DNA of 64,000 bases from Candidatus Fimivivens faecavium (GTDB lineage Bacteria; Bacillota; Clostridia; Oscillospirales; Ruminococcaceae): NCBI GenBank assembly GCA_018716105.1, contig DVKH01000007.1, forward strand, positions 42,440 through 106,439. The letters run 5' to 3'. Both the position numbers and the translations under genes were made by a program. Of this stretch, positions 43,490-51,527 are shown one piece after another. Position 1 is the stretch's first letter; every line of letters starts with the position of its first letter. The notes beneath the pieces were generated by a model. The model searched no databases, had not been told where the DNA came from, and saw nothing but the letters and a program-made list of their open reading frames with translations.

Positions 43490-44623
43490 TTACAAATATT
43501 CAAATTTGGGAGCAAAGGTCAGCTTCCCATCCCACATAAGCTGCCTTCCCATCGCATACACCGAGCGGATTTCCAGCTTGTCGTCTAAAAGCAGCAGATC
43601 GCCGTCGCAGCCGGGTTCCAGGCGCCCCTTGCCGGGCAGCTTCAAAGCGCGAGCCGCATTTGAAGTACACGGCCGGATGGCCTGCTCAAGCGGCACGCCC
43701 TTGCTTTTTACCATCGCACAGATCGTTTGGTGCAGGCTCGAGATCCGCCCCGCGCCAACGCCGGCCATCTCCTTGCGCTCGTTCCAGATGGGCATGCTCC
43801 CATTGCTGTCCGTGCTGAAGGTCACCAGCTCCGGTGGACAGCGTTCCAGCGCGTCGACCATCTGCTCCGCCGATTCGTCCGGGTCCTGCAGGGTGGTAAA
43901 ATCCACCCATCCGCCCATCTGCGCGAACCGAGCCGCATCCTCCGGCTGGTTTCCCAGGTGGGTGGGATGAAAGACGGAAACCGGCAGGTCGCTCTGCTCC
44001 AGGATCTCAAATAACTGGCCCAGCCCAGCCTTGCCCTTTCCCACATGGAGATGTACGAACGCCGAACGCCCCTTGAGAATACCGGCCTGCCAGACGTCCG
44101 CCGCAAGACGCGCCAGCTCAGCGGTTGTGACGCAGCTGGACCGGTGGTCGGAGACGGCAATCTTCACTCCGATGCAGTTTTGGAGCATAACGATATCTTT
44201 CTTGACGTTTCCCGTGAGACTAACCGGCGGATAGGAATAAGCCCCGGTAAGGAAAAAGGCCGTTAAACCCTCTTCCTCAAGCGCCATCGCCTTCGCCGCC
44301 AGGCTTTCCACACTGCGGGTCAGGCCGTCGGTCCCCAAAACGCCCACCACCGTAGTGACGCCGCCCCGGACGGGCGCGCTGATCCGCAGCGGCGGCACCT
44401 GGTTGGACATCCCGCCCTCGCCGCCTCCGCCGGTGATGTGCACATGTCGGTCCAGATAGCCTGGGACCGCGAACATTCCCCGCCCATCGACCGTGACCAA
44501 TCCCGGCGCCGACGCCTCAATCCGGCCGTCAACCGCCTCAATCTTCTGACCGGCCAACAGAATGTCGGAGTCCCTCCAGGCGGTTTCCCGATAAACTTTG
44601 ACGTGCTTGATCAACTGGATCAT
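43490..44623 (-). CDS. iadA: Isoaspartyl dipeptidase (beta-aspartyl-peptidase)
   Basis: 377 residues from ATG 44621-44623 (GAGGGG 8 nt upstream). An amidohydrolase with DRHVHITGGGGEGG (HxH ligands), FVHLHVGKGK, FHPTHLGN and the FSTDSNGS aspartate, close to the IadA family in motif order and length. It cuts isoaspartyl dipeptides that arise from damaged proteins or dietary peptides. It follows the SSS symporter gene on the same strand but a terminator lies between. Confidence 0.92.
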   Translation of the reverse strand: MIQLIKHVKVYRETAWRDSDILLAGQKIEAVDGRIEASAPGLVTVDGRGMFAVPGYLDRHVHITGGGGEGGMSNQVPPLRISAPVRGGVTTVVGVLGTDGLTRSVESLAAKAMALEEEGLTAFFLTGAYSYPPVSLTGNVKKDIVMLQNCIGVKIAVSDHRSSCVTTAELARLAADVWQAGILKGRSAFVHLHVGKGKAGLGQLFEILEQSDLPVSVFHPTHLGNQPEDAARFAQMGGWVDFTTLQDPDESAEQMVDALERCPPELVTFSTDSNGSMPIWNERKEMAGVGAGRISSLHQTICAMVKSKGVPLEQAIRPCTSNAARALKLPGKGRLEPGCDGDLLLLDDKLEIRSVYAMGRQLMWDGKLTFAPKFEYL

Positions 44624-44720
44624 TCTGACACCCCTCATCTGAATTCCGTTTGGCCGCAGCGGGCCGCACGCCGCTTGGCCGGCCGCCGCTGGCGCCGCCG
44701 CAAGTTTATCTTAACACGGA

Positions 44721-44748
44721 AGGAACGCCGGGAAAACCCGGCGTTCCT
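44721..44748 (-). terminator. Hairpin after the SSS symporter gene
   Basis: Perfect 12-bp stem AGGAACGCCGGG/CCCGGCGTTCCT with a 4-nt loop; TCC-rich rather than T-only tail on the minus strand. Confidence 0.65.
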
Positions 44749-44850
44749 CATGATTTGGAATAAAAAATGCATTCCAATGCGCGCCGCCGCCTATCTGTCG
44801 GAGTCAGCGCGATGAAGCCCGCCCGAACGCAGCCTTGCCCCGCGCGGCGG

Positions 44851-46350
44851 TCAGTCCTTCACGCCGGCCGGCTGCCCAAGCAGCAGATGACGCCTGAGCG
44901 TGTCTTCAGACGCGGCAAACTTTGGGGTAAGCAGGCTGACGACAACCATCACGATGGAGCCGACCGCCACACCGGCAACCGAAGCGTGGAAGCCGTGAAG
45001 CATCGCCTTGAGCGCCGGCACGTTGGTAAACGCAACAACCGAAATCATACCGGCGATAATCGAGGCATAAGCGGCAGGCTTTGTGGCTTTCCTCCAATAG
45101 ATTCCGAACAGGACCGGAACCGTAAACGTCGCCAGGCCGGAGAAACCGAAGGTGTTGATAATAAAAATGCTGCCGGGCTGGAAACATCCAAAGATAATGA
45201 CAATGACGCCGATAATCACTGTAACATATTTGGACAGCCGCATGACCTGATCATCGGTCGCTTTTTTGTTGATGAATTTCTGATAGAGGTCGCGGGTTGC
45301 AGCCGACGTCGCGGTGACGAGAATGCCGTCGATGGTCGACATGCCGGCCGCCGCAATGCCGGCCACAAAGATGGACGCAAGAACCGGGGGCAAACCGCGC
45401 TGCAGGATGATCGGGATGACATAGTCCGGATTGCTCAGCTCGCCGATGAGCGGACGGCCCAGAGCGCCGGCCCAGCAGACCATCCACGCGCTGACAAACA
45501 TCCCCACCGTCGCAAGAATGACCGAGTTGAACATGGTCTTATGGTCCTTCATGGCAAAGAACTTGGTAAACAGATGCGGCTGGCCCATCATCAGGAAGCT
45601 CCACATCAAAATGTTGGAGACATAAAATCCCCACGGCATTCCGCCGTTGTTTCCCGGGAAGGTCATAAAGCCTTCTCCAAGACTCGCCAGCTCTGCATTG
45701 AGCGCTGTAAGGCCACCGCCCATTTTCACGCAGAGAATGAACGCCACGACTGCGGCGGAGAACATCAGAACGCCCTGAATGACGTCGGTCATCATGGCGC
45801 CGCGCATGCCTCCGCTCATGCAGTACGCGACGACGACAGCGCCCATAAACACAACGCCGACCCAGTTGGGAAGGCCTGTAAAGGTATTGACCAGAATTCC
45901 AGTGCCAATGATCTGCGCGCCCATCATCGGGACCATAAAGATAAGCATGGTCAGGCCGAGCAGGCCGCTGAGGTTGGAACTCTCATACCGGTCGGCCAGA
46001 TAGTCGGACAGGGTCAGAAAGCCCTCCCGGTGGCCCAGCGTGATCAGCTTGCGGCCGATGAGCACCGCCGGAATCAGCATGGAAAACGCAACGCCCGGCA
46101 GCGTAATCGACAGGCCGGCATATCCCATGTTGTAAATCTGGCCGGGGGTCCCAAGAAAAGTCCCCATGCTGTACTGGGTGGTCGCATAGGCGATACCGGA
46201 AACGATAAAGCCCGCTTTCCCGCTCAGGACAAAATAGTCGTGCATGGTCTTGGTCTGACGGGAAGCCTGAGCGCCAATCACCGCCATAAGTATGATATAC
46301 ACCCCGATAACGCAAAAAAATGGAATGGGGGTTACGGCTACCTCAGGCAT
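44851..46350 (-). CDS. Sodium:solute symporter (SSS/PanF-like)
   Basis: 499 residues; AAGGAGGGG precedes ATG 46348-46350, which directly follows the stop of the small subunit gene. About 13 membrane segments; SSS motifs GKAGFIVSGIAYATTQYS, GGMRGAMMTDVIQG and AAGMSTIDGILVTATSA are clear. The pairing with a YhdT-like small protein is typical of pantothenate-type SSS carriers, but context (isoaspartyl dipeptidase, M28 peptidase) suggests an amino acid or peptide-derived substrate. Confidence 0.92.
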   Translation of the reverse strand: MPEVAVTPIPFFCVIGVYIILMAVIGAQASRQTKTMHDYFVLSGKAGFIVSGIAYATTQYSMGTFLGTPGQIYNMGYAGLSITLPGVAFSMLIPAVLIGRKLITLGHREGFLTLSDYLADRYESSNLSGLLGLTMLIFMVPMMGAQIIGTGILVNTFTGLPNWVGVVFMGAVVVAYCMSGGMRGAMMTDVIQGVLMFSAAVVAFILCVKMGGGLTALNAELASLGEGFMTFPGNNGGMPWGFYVSNILMWSFLMMGQPHLFTKFFAMKDHKTMFNSVILATVGMFVSAWMVCWAGALGRPLIGELSNPDYVIPIILQRGLPPVLASIFVAGIAAAGMSTIDGILVTATSAATRDLYQKFINKKATDDQVMRLSKYVTVIIGVIVIIFGCFQPGSIFIINTFGFSGLATFTVPVLFGIYWRKATKPAAYASIIAGMISVVAFTNVPALKAMLHGFHASVAGVAVGSIVMVVVSLLTPKFAASEDTLRRHLLLGQPAGVKD

Positions 46351-46593
46351 TTATTTCCCCTCCTTACGCTCGTCAAATTCGTGATATTCCGGCCTTTTAA
46401 GACATTGTGCGCTCCACACCAGGATCAGCGCGATCGTCGTGATTCCCACAATAAGCCAGCCCCAAATATAGTTGGGCACTCCCCAGGCAGTCGGCACATA
46501 GACGTAATTGACAAAGCAAGGGAGGGGCAGCATGATCAGAATATACAGCGCGATAAAAATGCAGCCCCAGGCCAGGTTAAAACGATCCTTCAT
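46351..46593 (-). CDS. Small membrane subunit of SSS symporter (YhdT/DUF997-like)
   Basis: 80 residues from ATG 46591-46593 with AAGGAG 8 nt upstream; a GTG 9 nt earlier is too close to that site. Two membrane helices (about 7-30 and 40-62) with PLPCFVNYVYVPTAWGVPN between them, as in the DUF997/YhdT family that accompanies SSS carriers. Its stop codon abuts the symporter start, so the two are coupled. Confidence 0.85.
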   Translation of the reverse strand: MKDRFNLAWGCIFIALYILIMLPLPCFVNYVYVPTAWGVPNYIWGWLIVGITTIALILVWSAQCLKRPEYHEFDERKEGK

Positions 46594-46717
46594 TCCCTTC
46601 ACTCCTTCTGATTATGTAGATTTGTTCTCGATCCCCTTTGATGCCGGCTCAATCGGCTTTCCGTCGCGGCGGTAACAAACCGTGCCGGCGGACACTTCCG
46701 GTAAAAGCCTTTTCCGT

Positions 46718-48469
46718 CTAACGGCTCCACCGGTCGATCTGGTCCTCCATCATTTTGTTGACCATCGTGATCTGCCCAACCAGACGGTTTACCTGGCGCT
46801 GGAAAGTTGTCTCAAGCGCAAGATAATAGTCCGGAGTGGTGTTCTCCCGCGTCTTGCCCATAGCCAGGCTCAGGCGGGGGAAGGCCGGCTGCGGCAGAGC
46901 GGCGTCGTGCGCATAGCAGCTGCTGTAACTGTAGACAAGCCGGACCAGTTCTCCGCCCGCCTGGACAACAATATCGTCGCTGTCTTTGCCGGGCATGAGT
47001 TCCTCGAGTTTCCGAGCCGTCTTCTTGGCCTTCTCCAGGCAGGGCCATACGGGCGACAGGTCAAATTCATCGGCAACCTGCTTTTCAATATTTTGCAGCG
47101 TGCTTTCCATAAAGCCGAGGAACCCGGTAAAATCGGCCGGAAGCTGCTCGCTTTCGAGATAGTAGCAGGCAAGCTTAGTCATGCAGGCGGTGTCGCGCAG
47201 GGTGGAAGGCTTGTTGCACTTGTCAAAGGTATCTTCCGGCGTGTGCCAAAACGGGATATCCATGCTGCCGAAATGGTATTCGCCAAATTTGGGCATCACC
47301 GAGAAGGGAACCCGCGTCGCCCAGAAGGTCTGATCGGCAAATCGTCTCATCGCCTCAGAAGGCGCGGGCTCGGCTTTATTGTACTCGCGCAGCAGCTCCT
47401 GATTGAAGTCCCCGCGCTCAAACAGCGAACTGAGGAAGGTCACATGATCGAGGTCGGCAAAGCCGCAGATATCCATATTCAGATGAGCGACGCAATTTTC
47501 CTTAAGCTCCATGAAATGATGATCGCTGTACCAGGTTGAGCCGGCATACCGCGCGTCTGAATGGCCGCACCACCAGGCGAACTTCACGCTGCGGCGAAGC
47601 TTTCCCTCATATTGTTTGAACACGCGGGCCATCTCGACCATGGCAATGTTGGCCACGGCGTTGTCGGTCATCCCCTCATACCAGCTATCGTAATGGCCGG
47701 AAATCAAAACAAACTTCTCGCTCTGGCCATGAACGGTCGCGACAGGGATGCTTGCTTTGACAATCGAATTGTCCTGCTTTATGTTCATAACGACGCCGGC
47801 AACCTCGTCTGCATCCATAAGGGCCACCAACTTGTCGCTGTCCGACTTTTTAAGCTCGCCGTAGGGCAGCCACGGATACCGGCTTGCCAGATCGTCGACG
47901 TCAGGATTTCCCCAAACGCCGCCCAGGCTGCCATGATGTTTGACGTCCAGCGCGTATGCGGTGATGATCCCCACAGCGCCCGCCCTCTTTGCCTTCATTG
48001 CAAAGTCGTAGGAGGAGTCGAGCGTGAAGACGATTTTTCCTTCAAAATTGGCAAAACGCTGGGTTTCATTTTTTTGAGTGGACACGCTCTTGCCGGTGTC
48101 GAAAAGCTGCAGCGCCCCGCCCTTTTGGCGGCCGGCTTCATCAAACACAACCGGCGCTTCCAAATCAGAGCAGCTTGCGCTGTAGACATAAGGGGTTAAA
48201 GAAAAATTGAGCGTTTCCCCCTTGGCGGTAAGCACTTTCAAGCTGCCGTCTACAGGCAGGCTGCGGAATGCGTCGTAGTACTCACGGGTGCAGTCCACCC
48301 CGTATTCTTTCATCCTTTCACAGATGAGATCAACCGCCGCCTCTCCTGCCGGCGAGCCGGTGTAACGTTCCAGCTTAGAGAAACGCTCCAAATCCTCCCA
48401 CATCCGGTCGACGTCAATCTGCTGCGCCGCTTCATCCGCCAGGTTCCGGCACTGCCGATATTCTTCCAT
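46718..48469 (-). CDS. Peptidase M28-family protein with altered metal site
   Basis: 583 residues without a signal peptide. A PA-like insert spans about 100-245. M28 ligands are H259 and D269 (GHYDSWYEGMTDNA), D333 (NMDICGFAD) and H409 (FWHTPED). Where classic M28 peptidases have the catalytic/ligand Glu pair, this one has CGHSDARYAGSTWY (303-305 H-S-D), a substitution shared by one M28 subgroup as I recall. A C-terminal helical region (about 470-583) is extra. It is probably a cytoplasmic aminopeptidase or dipeptidase working with the neighbouring symporter and IadA. Confidence 0.88.
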   Translation of the reverse strand: MEEYRQCRNLADEAAQQIDVDRMWEDLERFSKLERYTGSPAGEAAVDLICERMKEYGVDCTREYYDAFRSLPVDGSLKVLTAKGETLNFSLTPYVYSASCSDLEAPVVFDEAGRQKGGALQLFDTGKSVSTQKNETQRFANFEGKIVFTLDSSYDFAMKAKRAGAVGIITAYALDVKHHGSLGGVWGNPDVDDLASRYPWLPYGELKKSDSDKLVALMDADEVAGVVMNIKQDNSIVKASIPVATVHGQSEKFVLISGHYDSWYEGMTDNAVANIAMVEMARVFKQYEGKLRRSVKFAWWCGHSDARYAGSTWYSDHHFMELKENCVAHLNMDICGFADLDHVTFLSSLFERGDFNQELLREYNKAEPAPSEAMRRFADQTFWATRVPFSVMPKFGEYHFGSMDIPFWHTPEDTFDKCNKPSTLRDTACMTKLACYYLESEQLPADFTGFLGFMESTLQNIEKQVADEFDLSPVWPCLEKAKKTARKLEELMPGKDSDDIVVQAGGELVRLVYSYSSCYAHDAALPQPAFPRLSLAMGKTRENTTPDYYLALETTFQRQVNRLVGQITMVNKMMEDQIDRWSR

Positions 48470-48499
48470 AGTTCGCTCCTCTTTCTATAATTTTTCATT

Positions 48500-48528
48500 A
48501 TTATAATATATTTTATTAAAACAATCAA
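48500..48528 (-). promoter_or_regulatory. Promoter of the M28 peptidase gene
   Basis: Minus-strand TTGATT (48523-48528), 17-nt AT-rich spacer, TATAAT (48500-48505), about 30 nt before the start. The remaining 48530-48753 has no gene. Confidence 0.75.
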
Positions 48529-48753
48529 CTAAATTTATTAACTTAACATAACCTTATAGAATGCCCTGATCGACACAAAAATATTCCGGCGCCTGCCCGC
48601 CCCCGTTTTTCCGTTTCAACCGTCCCTGGAGCAGGAAGGCATCTCTGGAACGCGCTTTTCTGCATGCTTCTTTGCCGGCCGGCCCTGCCGCAAGCGCCCC
48701 GGCTCTGCCGGGCGGGCGGCGTTTGCTACACCTTTGCACACCGGCCAAAAGGA

Positions 48754-48784
48754 AAAGGCCAGCGTCTGAAGGACGCTGGCCTTT
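48754..48784 (-). terminator. Terminator after the decarboxylase gene
   Basis: Perfect 13-bp stem AAAGGCCAGCGTC/GACGCTGGCCTTT with a 5-nt loop; TTTTCCTTTT tail on the minus strand. It is 130 nt past the stop; nothing coding between. Confidence 0.85.
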
Positions 48785-48914
48785 CTTTGGCCATGCAGGC
48801 CGTTTCCCATGCTTTCTTCCAGGGCGGAAACCTTTGATGCCGGCATACGCGCCCGCCCTGGCCTGCAGGGCGCTTTTCTCAAAACGCCGGCTTTAAGCCG
48901 TCCTCAGGAACCGT

Positions 48915-50231
48915 TCAAAGCGCGGCTCCGGACAATTCCCCATCTTTAAGCACAAACCGTTTGGGCTGTCCCTCCTGGAACAGGCCGGTAAAATCAAAGG
49001 TTGCAAAATAATCCGCAGGCGTCTCGGCCCTCCGGATCAGTTCGAACGAACCGTCCTCTTTGAGCAGGACCTCCGCCGAACGGAGCTTGCCGTTGTAGTT
49101 ATATCCCATCGAGAAACCGTGCGCGCCGGTGTCGTGGATCACCAGGATATCGCCGATGTCGATCTTTGGGAGCATGCGGTCGATCGCGAACTTGTCGTTG
49201 TTTTCGCACAGGCCCCCGGTCACGTCGTATTTGTGGTCGCAGGGCTCGTTTTCCTTGCCAAGAACAGTGATGTGGTGATATGCGCCGTACATCGCCGGGC
49301 GCATCAGGTTTGCCGCGCAGGCGTCAAGCCCGACATATTCCTTGTGGGTGTGCTTCTGGTGGATGTTGGTCGCAATCAGACAGCCGTAAGGCCCGGTCAC
49401 GAACCGTCCCATCTCAGTGAAAATTTTCACGTCCCCCATTCCTGCCGGGACCAGAATCTCCTCAAAGACTTTGCGCACGCCCTCGCCGATCAGGAGGATA
49501 TCGCTCGGCTCCTGTTCCGGCCGGTAGGGGATCCCAACGCCGCCCGAAAGGTTGATGAAGGCGATATGCACGCCGGTTTCCCTCTGAAGCTGGACCGCCG
49601 TCTCAAACAGGATCTTCGCCAGAGCGGGATAATACTCGTTCGCGACGGTGTTGCTCGCGAGGAACGCATGGATGCCGAAATGCTTGACGCCCCTCGACTT
49701 GAGCTTTAAAAACGCCTCGGTCATCTGCGGACGGGTCAGCCCGTATTTCGCTTCGCCCGGGGTATCCATGATCGCATTATTGATGTTGAACAGCCCGCCG
49801 GGATTATACCGGCAGCTCACCGTCTCCGGAAGGCAGCCAATCAGATTTTCATAAAAATCAATATGGGTGATGTCGTCGAAGTTGATGGTCGCCCCGAGCT
49901 TCGCCGCGAGTTCGAAATCCTTTGCCGGCGTGACGTTGGAGGAGAACATGATCTCGTTCCCCGCAAAGCCGACCGCGTCGCTCATCAAAAGTTCGGTATA
50001 GGACGAACAGTCCGCGCCAAAGCCCTCGTTTCTCAGAAGCTTTAAAATCGCAGGGTTGGGGCAGGCTTTGACCGCGTAATACTCCTTAAACCCCTTGTTC
50101 CAGGAAAACGCCTTTTTGATCTTCCGCGCGTTTTCCAGAATCCCCTTCTCGTCGTAGAGGTGGAACGGGGTTGGAATGGTCTTCATAATCTCCCGGGCTT
50201 TCTCCAGGCTGACAAACGTTTTTTTCTCCAT
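48915..50231 (-). CDS. lysA: Diaminopimelate decarboxylase-type PLP enzyme
   Basis: 438 residues from ATG 50229-50231 with GGGAG 8 nt upstream. Fold-type III decarboxylase: PLP lysine K55 in YYAVKACPNP, NLSGGVGIPY (phosphate loop), GGLCENND (the dimer cysteine) and DTGAHGFSMGYNYN near the end. It most likely makes L-lysine from meso-diaminopimelate. It stands alone; lysC at 53146-54354 is in a separate operon. A related specificity (arginine/ornithine) cannot be excluded by eye. Confidence 0.85.
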   Translation of the reverse strand: MEKKTFVSLEKAREIMKTIPTPFHLYDEKGILENARKIKKAFSWNKGFKEYYAVKACPNPAILKLLRNEGFGADCSSYTELLMSDAVGFAGNEIMFSSNVTPAKDFELAAKLGATINFDDITHIDFYENLIGCLPETVSCRYNPGGLFNINNAIMDTPGEAKYGLTRPQMTEAFLKLKSRGVKHFGIHAFLASNTVANEYYPALAKILFETAVQLQRETGVHIAFINLSGGVGIPYRPEQEPSDILLIGEGVRKVFEEILVPAGMGDVKIFTEMGRFVTGPYGCLIATNIHQKHTHKEYVGLDACAANLMRPAMYGAYHHITVLGKENEPCDHKYDVTGGLCENNDKFAIDRMLPKIDIGDILVIHDTGAHGFSMGYNYNGKLRSAEVLLKEDGSFELIRRAETPADYFATFDFTGLFQEGQPKRFVLKDGELSGAAL

Positions 50232-50414
50232 CTGGCGTCTCCCATCTTTTGTAAAATAAATTTGCAAAGAACTCCGTTTCAAAGCACTGCGTATCGATTT
50301 GCAACCCCGCTTCGGTCGGCGAAAACAGCCCAGCAGCCTTCCCTGCAGTTATTATACCGGATTTGCCGGTTACTGCAATGCCTTATGGAACGCCGTCCGT
50401 TTTTTGCCAAATGC

Positions 50415-50888
50415 TCAAACAGGACCGCCGTTTCGAAGCGCCGAACCGACTTCTTCACTGATCACCTCAATCATGCACTCAATCCGTTTGATATCGCCGT
50501 CGGTGATATTCCCGAGCCGGGACAGAAACGCACGATAGTTGCGCTCGTCCAGCGCGCGATGGTAATCATAGACGCGCCTGCCGGCTTCTGAAAGGGAAAT
50601 CAGAACCTGCTTTCGGTCTTTGACCCCCTTCGCCTTCTCGACCAGGCCCTTTGCGCAGAGTTTGTCCACCATCTGGGAAACGGCGCTTTTGCTCTTCTGC
50701 TTGACCGCGGCAAGCTCGGTTATATTGATCTGCCCATAGTCGCCGATGGTCTGCAGCAGATGCGCCTCCGCCATGAAGAGCGGTTCCCCGCTGCCATAGA
50801 TCCGGGGCACATGCTGATACCGGCTGAGCAGCATACTGAATTCGTACAGCTTGTCCATCAGCTGAGCAAACTTGATCTCATCTGGCAT
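50415..50888 (-). CDS. MarR-family regulator
   Basis: 157 residues from ATG 50886-50888 (AAAGGA about 12 nt upstream; an ATG 4 codons earlier lies too close). The winged helix spans about 40-115: LLQTIGDYGQINITELAAVKQ, KSAVSQMVDKLCAKGLVEK and KDRKQVLISLSEAG. Long dimerisation helices flank it. It is divergent from a PatB/MalY pseudogene, and the gap holds inverted repeats, so it may once have controlled that gene. Confidence 0.9.
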   Translation of the reverse strand: MPDEIKFAQLMDKLYEFSMLLSRYQHVPRIYGSGEPLFMAEAHLLQTIGDYGQINITELAAVKQKSKSAVSQMVDKLCAKGLVEKAKGVKDRKQVLISLSEAGRRVYDYHRALDERNYRAFLSRLGNITDGDIKRIECMIEVISEEVGSALRNGGPV

Positions 50889-51032
50889 TGCGACAACCAT
50901 TCCTTTCTGGGATTCACGGCGCGGCGGGCCTGTTCTCTGCGCTATGCAGATTATCCTCCTGCCGATCAGGATATGGTTCCAGTATAACATATAATCCCCA
51001 AATTTTATTAACTTTTTTTGACGTATGTTATT

Positions 51033-51052
51033 CTTTGACAGGACAAAGTCAA
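51033..51052. promoter_or_regulatory. Candidate MarR operator
   Basis: Two overlapping dyads, CTTTG-N6-CAAAG (51033-51048) and TTGAC-N8-GTCAA (51035-51052), lie in the AT-rich gap between the MarR gene and the aminotransferase remnant. Confidence 0.4.
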
Positions 51053-51086
51053 GTTTGTTTGAAGATAAAAGAAAGGGGTAACCTCA

Positions 51087-51357
51087 ATGCAATACGGTTT
51101 TAATAAAAGCATTGGCGGGGCCGTTTCTACCGATGTGGGCCGTGGACATGGACTTTGAACGCCCTGCGCCGCCGGCCAACGCGGCGCGGGCGCGCGCGGA
51201 ACATCCCGTCTTCGGCTATGCGCGTCTCCCGGCTTGGCCGCAATGGGGAAGGGGCTATATGCGCCTGAAACCCGTTTCTCTGAGGAAAGCCATCAATGAA
51301 TCGCTCATCCGTTTGGAGAAGGCGGTTGTCAGGCGCTTGGCGCCTGCCTGCGCATAA
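51087..51357 (+). pseudogene. Remnant of a PatB/MalY-type aminotransferase (cystathionine beta-lyase)
   Basis: ATG 51087 with AAAGGGG upstream begins MQYGFNKSI, then the frame shifts by one and continues LPMWAVDMDFERP, ARAEHPVFGYARLP, which is the N-terminal signature of PatB/MalY enzymes (PMWVADMDF, then EHGxFGY). After about 40 residues it jumps to SLRKAINESLIRLEKAV, resembling the family's last helix. About 300 internal residues, including the PLP lysine, are missing. A terminator follows. It is a frameshifted, internally deleted gene. Confidence 0.75.
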
Positions 51358-51365
51358 ACCGTCGC

Positions 51366-51403
51366 AAAGGGACGAACCGTTTACAGCCGGTTCGCCCCTT
51401 TTT
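51366..51403 (+). terminator. Terminator after the aminotransferase remnant
   Basis: AAAGGG-GAACCG pairs with CGGTTC-CCCCTTT around an 8-nt loop and is followed by TTTTT; it matches a once-functional gene end. Confidence 0.8.
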
Positions 51404-51527
51404 AATGCGTTTTTATTGCGATGCCGACGCCCTGCTGTAAAATAGAGGATGCGCGCCAATTTTCTGGATTCTACCTGCCGCAGCCAGGACGTGCTGCATA
51501 GCAAAAAACAGCCGGGCCGCGGTTATC

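Noticed and set aside
44767..46611. A 614-codon plus-strand frame opposite the SSS symporter
   Set aside because: Antisense shadow; composition is His/Arg/Asp-rich without motifs, while the minus strand encodes a textbook symporter.
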